Assembly: GCF_003264365.1 (NCBI RefSeq)
Contig: NZ_PYAK01000003.1
Span: forward strand, 124,001-188,000
DNA from: Micromonospora noduli
GTDB lineage: Bacteria > Actinomycetota > Actinomycetes > Mycobacteriales > Micromonosporaceae
Direction: 5' to 3'
DNA length: 64,000 bases
Below are positions 47,102-55,018 of this stretch, in pieces; positions within the stretch are counted from its first letter, which is position 1, and every line of letters begins with the position of its first letter. The notes under the pieces are model-generated. The model made no database searches. It had not been told where the DNA came from and saw only the letters and a program-made list of their open reading frames with translations. The translations under genes and the position numbers were made by a program.

Positions 47102-47133
47102 GCCTGCCTCCGAAGGGGTGCCGAGCTGTACGC

Positions 47134-47149
47134 CTTAACGATTGTTCGG
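47134..47149. promoter_or_regulatory. Acyl-CoA operator site 2 (thiolase / epimerase)
   Basis: CTTAACGATTGTTCGG; its reverse complement matches site 1 at 13 of 16 positions. It lies 33 bp from the thiolase start and 13 bp from the epimerase start, so it could block both. Confidence 0.55.
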
Positions 47150-47162
47150 CCAGACTAGCGCC

Positions 47163-47639
47163 ATGGCAGAGAACTCCCCCGTCGAGCCCGGTGCGGACTA
47201 CGTCACAGACATCGGGCTTCGCAAGATTGACCACGTCGGGATCGCCGTGGCCGACCTCGACGCCGCGATCGACTTCTACCAGCGGACGTTCGGGATGCGC
47301 TGCGTCCACGTGGAGACCAACACCGAGCAGGGCGTTCGGGAAGCGATGCTGGCCGTCGGGCCGACCACCGAGGGTGGCTGCGTGCAGCTGCTCGCCCCGC
47401 TCACCCCGGAGTCGACGATCGCGAAGTTCCTGGACCGCAACGGGCCGGGCGTGCAGCAGGTCGCGTACACCGTGGTGGACATCGACGTGGCCTGCGCGGC
47501 GCTACGTGAGCGCGGCATGCGCCTGCTCTACGACGCTCCGAGGCGTGGCACCGCGGACAGCCGGATCAACTTCGTGCACCCCAAGGATGCCGGTGGCGTC
47601 CTCGTCGAACTGGTCCAACCCGCCCCCACCCCCCACTGA
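47163..47639 (+). CDS. mce: Methylmalonyl-CoA epimerase
   Basis: 158 aa, VOC superfamily. IDHVGIAVADLDAAIDFY at the start, LLAPLTPESTIAKFLDRNGPG in the middle and VLVELVQP at the end are epimerase signatures with the metal His and Glu. It interconverts the 2R and 2S forms of methylmalonyl-CoA, and often ethylmalonyl-CoA. ATG 47163 has no Shine-Dalgarno; CAGACT at -12 to -7 could be a -10 for a leaderless message. Confidence 0.95.
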   Translation: MAENSPVEPGADYVTDIGLRKIDHVGIAVADLDAAIDFYQRTFGMRCVHVETNTEQGVREAMLAVGPTTEGGCVQLLAPLTPESTIAKFLDRNGPGVQQVAYTVVDIDVACAALRERGMRLLYDAPRRGTADSRINFVHPKDAGGVLVELVQPAPTPH

Positions 47640-47661
47640 CCCTCCGGCCCCACCCCCACCC

Positions 47662-47727
47662 CTCGTTGATCAAGAGGTTTGCGTCATCCCGCGCCGCAGA
47701 GATGACCGAAAGCTCTTGATCAACGAG
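47662..47727. repeat. Intergenic palindrome D
   Basis: Perfect 15-bp arms CTCGTTGATCAAGAG (47662-47676) and complement (47713-47727), with an inner GTCATC/GATGAC pair (47683-47688, 47701-47706). It begins about 22 nt after the mce stop. Confidence 0.7.
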
Positions 47728-47825
47728 AGGCGGCGTCCGGTGCGCGCACGTCAGTGCGCGGTTGGCGGGGTGGTTGGACACCTTCACGCATCGGCGGATG
47801 CAGTTTTTCACAGAGGACTTCCCGG

Positions 47826-47841
47826 CCTAGCTACCGTTCAG
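47826..47841. promoter_or_regulatory. Acyl-CoA operator site 3 (ccr promoter)
   Basis: CCTAGCTACCGTTCAG; its reverse complement CTGAACGGTAGCTAGG matches site 1 or 4 at 13 of 16 positions. It is 30 bp upstream of the ccr start and overlaps a TACCG-N3-AGTAAC motif (47832-47845). Confidence 0.55.
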
Positions 47842-47870
47842 TAACGTCCGGCCCCACAGGAGCGCGACCG

Positions 47871-49325
47871 GTGCCGGATGTGTCGAATGCCGACATGGCG
47901 GTCGTGCCCACCGGCGCCGACGATGGCAGCACCCAGGCCCGTGCGGGTGCGGATGAACCGGAGGTCACCGTGCAGGACATCCTCGAAGCGATCATGGCGG
48001 CGGAGGAATCGAACGATCCGGACCGCGAACTCGCCGGCCTCGCCGGGCTGCCCGTACCGGAGAGCTACCGGGGCGTGGTGGTCCGCGCCGAGGAGGCCCG
48101 GATGTTCGACGGCATGGCCACCCGGGACAAGGACCCGCGCAAGGCCCTGCACGTGCAGGAGGTGCCGACGCCGGAGCTGGCGCCGGGCGAGGCGCTGGTC
48201 GCGGTGATGGCCAGCGCGATCAACTACAACACGGTGTGGACCAGCATCTTCGAGCCGGTGTCCACCTTCAAGTTCCTCCAGCGCTACGGCCGGGTCTCCG
48301 AGCTGACCCGTCGGCACGACCTGCCGTACCACGTGGTCGGCTCGGACGCGGCCGGCGTGGTGCTGCGCACCGGCCCGGGGGTGACCCGGTGGGCCGCTGG
48401 CGACGAGGTGGTCGCGCACTGCCTCTCCGTGGAGCTGGAGGACGCGGCCGGGCACGACGACACCATGCTCGACCCGCAACAGCGGATCTGGGGCTTCGAG
48501 ACGAACTTCGGCGGGCTGGCCGAGCTGGCCATCGTCAAGGCCAACCAGCTGATGCCGAAGCCGCGGCACCTGAGCTGGGAGGAGGCGGCCAGCCCGGGGC
48601 TGGTCAACTCCACCGCGTACCGGCAGCTCGTCTCGCACCACGGCGCGAACATGAAGCAGGGCGACGTCGTGCTGATCTGGGGCGCCTCTGGCGGCCTCGG
48701 CGGTTACGCCACCCAGATGGCGCTCAACGGCGGCGCGATTCCGGTCTGCGTGGTGTCCTCGCCGGAGAAGGCCGAGCTGTGCCGCAAGATGGGCGCGGAG
48801 CTGGTCATCGACCGGGCCGCGGAGGGCTTCCGCTTCTGGAAGGACGAGGAGACCCAGGACCCGGACGAGTGGCGGCGCTTCGGCGAACGGATTCGCGAGC
48901 TGACCAGCGGCGAGGACCCGGACATCGTGTTCGAGCACCCGGGTCGGGAGACGTTCGGCGCCAGCGTCTACGTGGCCCGGCGCGGTGGGACCATCGTCAC
49001 CTGCGCCTCCACCAGCGGCTTCCTGCACCAGTACGACAACCGCTACCTGTGGATGCACCTCAAGCGGATCGTGGGCAGCCACTTCGCCAACTACCACGAG
49101 GCGTGGCAGGCCAATCGCCTGGTCGCGCTCGGCAAGGTGCACCCCACGGTCTCCCGCACCTACCCGCTGGAGCAGACCGGCCAGGCCGCGTACGAGGTGC
49201 ACCGCAACGCCCACCAGGGCAAGGTCGGCGTGCGCTGCCTCGCACCGACTGACGGGCTGGGCGTGCGCGACGGGGAGTTGCGGGCCCGGCACGAGGACGC
49301 GATCAACCGGTTCCGGGGGCACTGA
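47871..49325 (+). CDS. ccr: Crotonyl-CoA carboxylase/reductase
   Basis: 484 aa from GTG 47871 (AGGAG 8 nt upstream). Medium-chain dehydrogenase family; carboxylates and reduces crotonyl-CoA to ethylmalonyl-CoA with NADPH and CO2. Diagnostic segments: VMASAINYNTVWTSIFEP, GSDAAGVVLRTGPGV, VLIWGASGGLGGYATQMA (nucleotide binding), and the C-terminal RIVGSHFANYHEAWQANRL. It supplies ethylmalonyl-CoA for the ethylmalonyl-CoA pathway and polyketide extender units, with the nearby epimerase, thiolase and mutase. Confidence 0.96.
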   Translation: MPDVSNADMAVVPTGADDGSTQARAGADEPEVTVQDILEAIMAAEESNDPDRELAGLAGLPVPESYRGVVVRAEEARMFDGMATRDKDPRKALHVQEVPTPELAPGEALVAVMASAINYNTVWTSIFEPVSTFKFLQRYGRVSELTRRHDLPYHVVGSDAAGVVLRTGPGVTRWAAGDEVVAHCLSVELEDAAGHDDTMLDPQQRIWGFETNFGGLAELAIVKANQLMPKPRHLSWEEAASPGLVNSTAYRQLVSHHGANMKQGDVVLIWGASGGLGGYATQMALNGGAIPVCVVSSPEKAELCRKMGAELVIDRAAEGFRFWKDEETQDPDEWRRFGERIRELTSGEDPDIVFEHPGRETFGASVYVARRGGTIVTCASTSGFLHQYDNRYLWMHLKRIVGSHFANYHEAWQANRLVALGKVHPTVSRTYPLEQTGQAAYEVHRNAHQGKVGVRCLAPTDGLGVRDGELRARHEDAINRFRGH

Positions 49326-49469
49326 GCGGCACCGCCGGTCCCAGGGGCACCGACCGGCATCCGGAGCCGGGGCGGGTCCCGGCCGGACGGTGGAACGCTG
49401 GATGACCATTGCGCTGATCGCTCATTGTTCTTCCGCCCCCATTAGCGGATAAGCCACCCGGATCGAACA

Positions 49470-49500
49470 AAGGGCCTCGGGGTAACCCCGGGGCCCTTTT
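49470..49500 (+). terminator. ccr terminator
   Basis: A 13-bp stem with one G-U pair (AAGGGCCTCGGGG at 49470-49482 and CCCCGGGGCCCTT at 49486-49498), loop TAA, followed by TT. Confidence 0.8.
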
Positions 49501-49604
49501 CCGCGTCACGCTGCGTGGCGTCCGACCCGCCGGGACCTGCCAAGATCGCCGATTGGTCCAACCTGGCCGATCGCGGGAGTTGACCATGTAAAGAGGGCAC
49601 GAAA

Positions 49605-49627
49605 GCTTCGCACCGCTCTTGCGAAGC
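49605..49627. promoter_or_regulatory. Perfect hairpin upstream of coiled-coil gene 1
   Basis: GCTTCGCA (49605-49612) and TGCGAAGC (49620-49627) with a 7-nt loop, 28 bp upstream of the ATG at 49656. It could be an operator or a 5' UTR structure. Confidence 0.4.
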
Positions 49628-49655
49628 ACCCTGGGGCGTCTGCCAGTATGTCCCA

Positions 49656-50921
49656 ATGCCCCAGCAGCAGTCCTCCCCTCTCGCGTTCTTCGATAACGCG
49701 AACTCGCAGCCAGATTTCACCGTTGGCCTGCGCGGATACAACACTCATCAGGTCGACGACTTCCTCGGCCGGATGACCGCCGCGCTGACCCAGTCCGAGC
49801 AGGCCCGTGCCGAGGCCGAGCAGCGGATGAACGACGCCCAGCGTCGGCTCCGCCAGGCCGAGCAGCGCATGAGTGCGCTGGAGCAGAAGCTCACCGACAC
49901 GAACAAGCAGCTCGAAGAGAACAGCCGACCCACCCTCTCCGGGCTCGGCACGCGCGTTGAGCAGATCCTCCGGCTCGCCGAGGAGCAGGCCAACGACCAC
50001 CGCAACGAGGCCAAGCGCGAGTCGGAGGGCATCCTCTCCGCCGCCCGCCTCGAGGCCCGCGAGATCACCGACAAGGCCCGCGCCGAGGCCGCCGCCATGA
50101 AGGCGAGCGCCGAGCGCGAGGCGGGCAACCTGCGTACGGCCGCCGAGCGCGAGGCCGCCGAGGTCCGGGTGCAGGCACGCCGCGAGGCCGACACGCTGCG
50201 CGCCGACGCCGACCGGGAGACCAAGCAGCTGCGTACGGTCACCGCGCACGAGGTGGCCGAGCTGAAGTCGACAGTCGAGCGGGAGGTCGCCACCCTGCGG
50301 GCCACCGCCGAGCGGGAGATCACCCAGCAGCGGGCGAAGGCCGCCCGCGAGGCTGAGGAGAAGCGCGCCGAGGCGACCAAGCTGCTCACCGATGCGCGCG
50401 ACAAGCGCGACAAGGACCTGCAGGCCCTGGAGCTCCAGCTGGCCGAGCGGCGGGAGAAGGCCGAGCGCGAGGAGTCCGAGCGGCACGCCGCGCAGGTCGC
50501 GCAGACCCAGAAGATGGTCAGCGAGGCCGAGCAGCGTGCCCGGGCCGCGCAGGAGCGGGCCAAGGAGATCGAGCAGCGCGCCGAGGCGCGGCGGGTCGAG
50601 TCGGAGCGCAACGCCGCCGAGACTGTCGACAAGGCCAAGGCCCACTCGGAGAAGACCCTCAACGAGGCGAAGGCCGAGTCGCAGCGCCTGCTCACCGAGG
50701 CCCGCACCGAGGCGGAGCTGACCACGCAGGCCGCCCGCCGCGAGGTCGAGGACCTCACCCGGCAGAAGGACGCTGTCACGTCGCAGCTGGGTCAGATGCT
50801 CTCCGGCCTCGCCGGCATCGTTCCGGGAATGCCGGCGCAGGCCGCTCCGGCTGCCAAGCCGGAAGCAGCAAAGAAGACCGATGGCGGTCAGGAGCGGGTG
50901 CCCGCGGAGACCGCCGGCTGA
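49656..50921 (+). CDS. Filament-like coiled-coil protein 1 (DivIVA/Scy/FilP-type)
   Basis: 421 aa. The N-terminus has a DivIVA-like motif, FTVGLRGYNTHQVDDFLGRM (residues about 21-40). From about 45 to 385 the sequence is nearly continuous coiled coil, rich in Ala, Glu, Arg and Lys with hendecad-like AEREA repeats, then an Ala/Lys tail. Such proteins build cytoskeletal scaffolds at growing poles in Streptomyces (Scy, FilP). A second, longer protein of the same design follows, and the nearby ccr/mce/thiolase block agrees with Streptomyces gene order as I recall it. Confidence 0.88.
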   Translation: MPQQQSSPLAFFDNANSQPDFTVGLRGYNTHQVDDFLGRMTAALTQSEQARAEAEQRMNDAQRRLRQAEQRMSALEQKLTDTNKQLEENSRPTLSGLGTRVEQILRLAEEQANDHRNEAKRESEGILSAARLEAREITDKARAEAAAMKASAEREAGNLRTAAEREAAEVRVQARREADTLRADADRETKQLRTVTAHEVAELKSTVEREVATLRATAEREITQQRAKAAREAEEKRAEATKLLTDARDKRDKDLQALELQLAERREKAEREESERHAAQVAQTQKMVSEAEQRARAAQERAKEIEQRAEARRVESERNAAETVDKAKAHSEKTLNEAKAESQRLLTEARTEAELTTQAARREVEDLTRQKDAVTSQLGQMLSGLAGIVPGMPAQAAPAAKPEAAKKTDGGQERVPAETAG

Positions 50922-50947
50922 CGCGAGGGCGTCAGGTCGGGGCATCG

Positions 50948-50991
50948 ACGGCGCGAGGTGACACCGGGTAACCGGTGCCACCTCGCGCCGT
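50948..50991 (+). terminator. Terminator hairpin between the coiled-coil genes
   Basis: 13-bp perfect stem (ACGGCGCGAGGTG and complement) with an inner CACCGG/CCGGTG hairpin. Confidence 0.7.
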
Positions 50992-51099
50992 ATGCGTTTC
51001 CTAACCCCTGGTATTCGCTGACCGCAACGGAGTGAAGTAGCTCCCACAAGGCCCGTCCGTATCGCCCCAGCAGGGCCCGTTGCGTGTGAGGATGGGGGC

Positions 51100-53211
51100 A
51101 TGTCGCACGGCGAGGAACTGTTCGCTCTCGGCGGGGACGTGACGACGGAGCCCAGCTTCGAGTCCGCTCTGCGGGGGTATGAGAAGAAACAGGTCGACCG
51201 TTATGTCGCACGTGCTGAGCACGAGATCGCGACCCTCGCCTCCGAACGGGAACAGGCGTACACACAGATCCACAAGCTCGCCGGCCAGGTCGAGGTTCTC
51301 CAGCGCGACCTGACCCAGGTGCGCAAGCAGATGAACGTGGTCGACCGGGCGTCGTTCCGGCACCTCGGCCCGCGGGTCGAGTCGATCCTGACTCTCGCTG
51401 AGGAGCAGGCCGAGCAGATCCTCGCCGACGCGAACGGGGAGATCGAGGCGCGTCGTGCCGCGGCCGAGCACATCATCGAGGAGGCCCGCGAGCAGGCCGC
51501 GCGGGCTCTGAAGGACTTCGAGATCGCCCTCGCCGCCCGACGCGCGGAGGAGGAGCGGCACAGCGCCGCCCAGCGGGCCGAGGCGGACGCGACCCTGCGG
51601 GCGGCCAAGGACGAGTCGGCGCAGTTGCGCAAGGCGGCGCAGGACGCGCTGGCGAAGGCCCAGCAGGAGGCCACCCAGCTGCGGGATTCCGCCAAGGAGA
51701 TCCACACCCGGGCCCAGCAGGAGGCCACCAAGCTGCGCGAGACGGCCCGCGAGACGCTGGCCAACGCCCGGCAGGAGGCCAGCGATCTGCGCGATGCCGC
51801 CAAGGAGGTGCACGCCAAGGCGCTTCAGGAGGCCAAGCGGCTCACCGACACGGCGACCGAGGCCGGTCGGGCCACCCATGCCAAGGCGCAGCAGGAGGCC
51901 AAGCAGATCATCGACGACGCGTCGATGGCGGGTCGGGCCACCCGCGCGAAGGCGCAGCAGGAGGCGGAGCGGCTGACGACGCAGGCCACCGAGTCGGCGA
52001 AGCGCAGCCGCGCCGAGACCGAGGCGTACGTGCAGCGAATGCGCACCGAGACCGAGGCGTACGTGCAGCACACCCGGGCACAGACCCAGCAGGAGCTGGG
52101 CGCGTGGCGGGCCGGGGTGGAGCAGGAGGTCAACTCCCGTCGGGAGGCGGCCGACCGGGAGTTGGCGCAGCGACGGTCCGCGGCCGAGCAGGAGTTCGCC
52201 AAGCGCCGCGACGAGCTGGACAAGCAACACGCGGCGCGCCAGCAGGAGCTGGAGGCTGGGCTCGCCAGCCGTCAGCAGGAGCTGGAGAACGGGTTCACCA
52301 CCCGTCGGGACGAGCTGGAAAACGAATACTCCACCCGGAAGAACGAGCTGGAGACCGAGTACACGGCTCGCAAGAACGAGATCGAGCAGGGCGCGGCCGG
52401 CGTCCGTCAGGCGGCCGAGCAGGACGCGGCGGCGCTGCGCCAGCGGTCCGAGGCGGAGGCCGCCGAGCTGCTGAGCCGGGCCGAGACCGAGGCCAGCGAC
52501 AAGCGCCGCAAGGCCGACGAGCATGTCGCTGCGTCGCGGCGGCAGTTCGAGGAGTACGCGGCCACCACGCAGCAGCACCTTGCCACCACTCAGCAGCACC
52601 TGGCGGCGACCCAGCAGGAGTCGGCGGCGGGCCGTCAGCAGTTGGCCCAGGTGATGTTGGAGATCGCCCAGGCCCAGCAGCAGTTGGCGGATCTGCGGCA
52701 GGAGACCTGGAAGGCGCGGCAGGAGTCCGACGAGCTCCAGCGTCAGATGTCCGAGCTGCGGTTGCAGAGTGTCGCCGGTCCGATCGACGGGCCGACCGCG
52801 CCGGCCGGAGACGCCAGCGCGAACGGAGACGTGCCCGGTGGTGGGGACGACGGCGTGAGCGTTTCCGCCGGCGCGGCCGCGGGTTCGGGTACGGGCACCG
52901 GGGGTTCGGGTACGGGCACCGGGCTGAAGACGGAGCCCGCCGACACCAGGCAGCCGGTGAACGCAGGCGCGGAAGAGTCCGGGCAGTCCACGACCCGGCC
53001 GGTGGCCGAGCCGGTGACCACCGTGGATGGCGGGACGGCGAGCGCCGGGGTGGACGGGGAGCCGACCGTGGCCGCCGTTCCGGGCGAGGGTGGCCGGGGC
53101 GCCAAGCCCACCAAGATCACTAGCACTGGTGAGAACGGCAAGCGACCCAGCAAGCCGACCACCGACGAGCGCAGCGCCAAGCCCAGCAAGGTCACCATCG
53201 ACAAGGAGTGA
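51100..53211 (+). CDS. Filament-like coiled-coil protein 2 (DivIVA/Scy/FilP-type)
   Basis: 703 aa. DivIVA-like N-terminal motif FESALRGYEKKQVDRYVARA (residues about 24-43), then long coiled coil (about 45-555) with several repeat phases (AQQEA-KLR blocks, later ELE-xRx-ELE blocks), then a Gly/Thr/Ala-rich tail. Same architecture as the preceding protein but longer. Inferred polar cytoskeletal or chromosome/cell-wall scaffold; exact identity with Scy or FilP is not decided. Confidence 0.87.
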   Translation: MSHGEELFALGGDVTTEPSFESALRGYEKKQVDRYVARAEHEIATLASEREQAYTQIHKLAGQVEVLQRDLTQVRKQMNVVDRASFRHLGPRVESILTLAEEQAEQILADANGEIEARRAAAEHIIEEAREQAARALKDFEIALAARRAEEERHSAAQRAEADATLRAAKDESAQLRKAAQDALAKAQQEATQLRDSAKEIHTRAQQEATKLRETARETLANARQEASDLRDAAKEVHAKALQEAKRLTDTATEAGRATHAKAQQEAKQIIDDASMAGRATRAKAQQEAERLTTQATESAKRSRAETEAYVQRMRTETEAYVQHTRAQTQQELGAWRAGVEQEVNSRREAADRELAQRRSAAEQEFAKRRDELDKQHAARQQELEAGLASRQQELENGFTTRRDELENEYSTRKNELETEYTARKNEIEQGAAGVRQAAEQDAAALRQRSEAEAAELLSRAETEASDKRRKADEHVAASRRQFEEYAATTQQHLATTQQHLAATQQESAAGRQQLAQVMLEIAQAQQQLADLRQETWKARQESDELQRQMSELRLQSVAGPIDGPTAPAGDASANGDVPGGGDDGVSVSAGAAAGSGTGTGGSGTGTGLKTEPADTRQPVNAGAEESGQSTTRPVAEPVTTVDGGTASAGVDGEPTVAAVPGEGGRGAKPTKITSTGENGKRPSKPTTDERSAKPSKVTIDKE

Positions 53212-53237
53212 CGGGCACCCGCCCGCCGAAGCTTCGA

Positions 53238-53284
53238 AATCTTGGACACTTTCCGTCAACCGCCGACGGAAAGTGTCCAAGATT
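53238..53284. repeat. Palindrome E, left bracket of DUF559-type gene
   Basis: Perfect 20-bp arms (AATCTTGGACACTTTCCGTC at 53238-53257 and complement at 53265-53284) with a 7-nt loop. It touches the stop codon of the nuclease-like gene. Nearly identical to palindrome F on the other side of that gene. Confidence 0.92.
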
Positions 53285-54258
53285 CATTTCTGCGTCGGGT
53301 GGCGTAGGGGCGGGGCGGGGGTCCAGCCGGCTGCGATGAGGGCGCGTCGGACGGTGTCGGCGACCTCGTCCGGGCGGGCGCGGACCAGCCAGGCCGGGAA
53401 GCGCAGAATGCGGTCGCCGCTGTTCCAGACGTCGTTCTGTGGACGCATGTCGGCCGCCCACTGCTTGACGTCCATGTGGTGCGCGCCGTCGATCTCCACC
53501 TGCACCCGCCACTCCCGCCAGTACGCGTCCAGCCAGCGGTTCCGGCCGGCCGCGTCGACCCGGTGCTCCTGCAGGTCCGGGGCGGGCAGCCGGTGCCGGC
53601 GGCACAGCCGCAGGAAGTCGATCTCCGAGAGCGCCTGTGCGCCGCCCGCGATGTCGCTGATGGTCAGCCCGATCAGCCGCCGACGGAGGGCTCGAGGGAG
53701 GACGTCGAGCACCGCCTGCAACTCCTCGGGCAGCACCCGGCGTTGCTGGCAACCGGCGGCCAGAACCGACTGCGCCTCGTCCACGCCGGCCGCCCAGCCC
53801 GCCGCGTCCACCAGGGCCCGCGCCGTCGTGGTGCGCGGTGGGCGGGCACGTTGGAGATGGGCCTCGGGGAGAACCGTCGTGCGGTGGACCAGGACGGCGG
53901 GCATGTCGATCGGAAGTCGACGCAGGGTGGCCCGCGCGGCACGGCGGGCTGCCGGCACCAGCACGTGCAGCGGCTCGCGTCGCAGTCCTCGTACCCCGGC
54001 CTCGGCGGCGGCGGACACCCCGGCCAGCACCGCCCCCGGCCCGGCCGCCAGCACCGCCACCCAGAGTTGTTGGTCGCGGGTGAGTCGGCCGTTGCCGGCC
54101 AGCAGGATCCCGCGGCAGATCGACCGCCACCGACCGGAGCGAATCCGGCCCCGCACCCGCCCCTCGCTGGGCAACCCGGCGACCTGCGCGGTCGTCAGCA
54201 CGCCCGCCTGCTCGAAGGCGAGCCAGTCGAGTGCGTCGGCGTCATCGGCGGGCAGCAT
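53284..54258 (-). CDS. AbiEi-like/DUF559 putative endonuclease
   Basis: 324 aa from ATG 54258 (GTG 54294 possible). Residues about 10-75 resemble the AbiEi-type N-terminal winged helix (LDWLAFEQAGVLTTAQVAGL, then GRWRSICRGILL). Residues about 220-315 resemble the DUF559/Vsr-like nuclease fold: SEIDFLRLCRR, RNRWLDAYWREWRVQVEIDG, and the end RILRFPAWLVRARPDEV; Glu, Asp and ExD positions could form the PD-(D/E)XK site. Genes of this type are common orphans in actinobacteria. Here it is bracketed on both sides by near-identical palindromes (E and F). No toxin partner is adjacent. Confidence 0.8.
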   Translation of the reverse strand: MLPADDADALDWLAFEQAGVLTTAQVAGLPSEGRVRGRIRSGRWRSICRGILLAGNGRLTRDQQLWVAVLAAGPGAVLAGVSAAAEAGVRGLRREPLHVLVPAARRAARATLRRLPIDMPAVLVHRTTVLPEAHLQRARPPRTTTARALVDAAGWAAGVDEAQSVLAAGCQQRRVLPEELQAVLDVLPRALRRRLIGLTISDIAGGAQALSEIDFLRLCRRHRLPAPDLQEHRVDAAGRNRWLDAYWREWRVQVEIDGAHHMDVKQWAADMRPQNDVWNSGDRILRFPAWLVRARPDEVADTVRRALIAAGWTPAPPLRHPTQK

Positions 54259-54295
54259 CCGGACAGCTTTCGCCGTTACGCGCCGCCCCACCACC

Positions 54296-54344
54296 AGATC
54301 TTGGACAGTTTCCGTTACGGCCTAACGGAAACTGTCCAAGATCT
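54296..54344. repeat. Palindrome F, right bracket of DUF559-type gene
   Basis: Perfect 22-bp arms (54296-54317 and 54323-54344, starting AGATCTTGGACAGTTTCCGT) with a 5-nt loop. It shares ATCTTGGACA-N-TTTCCGT with palindrome E. It sits 2 nt upstream of the longest possible start of the nuclease-like gene. Confidence 0.92.
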
Positions 54345-54500
54345 GCACGGATTTGGCGGCGTCCGGGGTGGGTGTGGTCCTCGTCGAACTCCGCCTTGAG
54401 CAGCAGCCGGGCTTCCGCGCAGGGCCACTGCCGGCCGTTGGCCCGGCAGCACCGCGCAGGTTGCAGCGGGATGTGCGGCGTCCGCGCGCCGCCGGGTCGG
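54345..54500 (-). pseudogene. Truncated gene fragment abutting palindrome F
   Basis: The minus strand reads HIPLQPARCCRANGRQ, then WPCAEARLLLKAEFDEDHTH (54366 to about 54480). It resembles the N-terminus of short actinobacterial proteins with a C-x-WPC motif, from memory. There is no start codon in frame, and the homology-like part stops a few codons before palindrome F, after which the frame runs into the palindrome. I infer a decayed or truncated gene. Confidence 0.4.
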
Positions 54501-54677
54501 GCAACACGGGGTACGGCCCGAGTCGCGCATTGATGGTCGAGCAGATCGGCCGATGGTCGTCTCGATGCCACCACCGGGCTGCCGTCGGCGAGCCGTTGCT
54601 CCACGACCGCCCCCACCGGAGACCTTTCCGGACCGTTCAATCCGGCCCGAGATGCCGACAGTGGTTGGGTGGGGCAC

Positions 54678-54815
54678 ATGGAGCACCAGATTGACGGTCT
54701 CGTGGTCGATGGCGACCATGAGGTGGCTACGCTGCTGGCGCATTGGGAGATGATCAGAAACGGTGCGTTGTCTCGCCGCCAGTCGATCAAGCTGATGAAG
54801 GAAGTTGTGACCTGA
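54678..54815 (+). CDS. 45-residue ORF coupled to DUF397 gene
   Basis: Starts at ATG 54678 after GGTGGGG, and encodes MEHQIDGLVV through KLMKEVVT, including the helix-like stretch LLAHWEMIRNGALSRRQSIK. Its TGA overlaps the ATG of the DUF397 gene (TGATG), which supports real translation. No known family recognised. It occupies the place where an XRE/DUF5753 regulator is usually found. Confidence 0.55.
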   Translation: MEHQIDGLVVDGDHEVATLLAHWEMIRNGALSRRQSIKLMKEVVT

Positions 54816-55003
54816 TGGACCTGACCGGCGCGCTCTGGCGCACGTCCAGCCGTAGCGGCAACGGAGAGTGTGTCGAGGTGGCGGACAATCTGCCCGGGGT
54901 CGTGGGGGTGCGGGACAGCAAGGACCCGGCCGGTCCGGTGCTGGTGTTCGCGCCCGCCGCGTGGCGGGCGTTCGTGGCCGTCGCCCGTCGTCCGACGGCC
55001 TGA
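54815..55003 (+). CDS. DUF397 protein
   Basis: 62 aa. WRTSSRSGNGECVEVAD at residues 8-24, then GVRDSKDPAGPVLVFAPAAWRAFVA: the standard DUF397 pattern. DUF397 genes are normally paired with a helix-turn-helix regulator in morphologically complex actinobacteria; here the preceding gene is only a tiny ORF. It ends 15 nt before the AI-2E family gene. Confidence 0.88.
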   Translation: MDLTGALWRTSSRSGNGECVEVADNLPGVVGVRDSKDPAGPVLVFAPAAWRAFVAVARRPTA

Positions 55004-55018
55004 GCCGGGAGGTCCCTG

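Larger units (their letters stand above)
49326..49655. other. Intergenic region after ccr, no gene seen
   Basis: 330 bp with the ccr terminator at 49470-49500 and a separate perfect hairpin near the next start. No coding content recognised. Confidence 0.6.

Noticed and set aside
49541..49580. Weak inverted repeat with CGAT/ATCG ends as another member of the palindrome family
   Set aside because: Arms pair poorly and lack the outer and inner motifs of the other members.
53227..53237. Target-site duplication next to the palindrome-bracketed unit
   Set aside because: CGAAGCTTCG on the left has no matching copy right of palindrome F.
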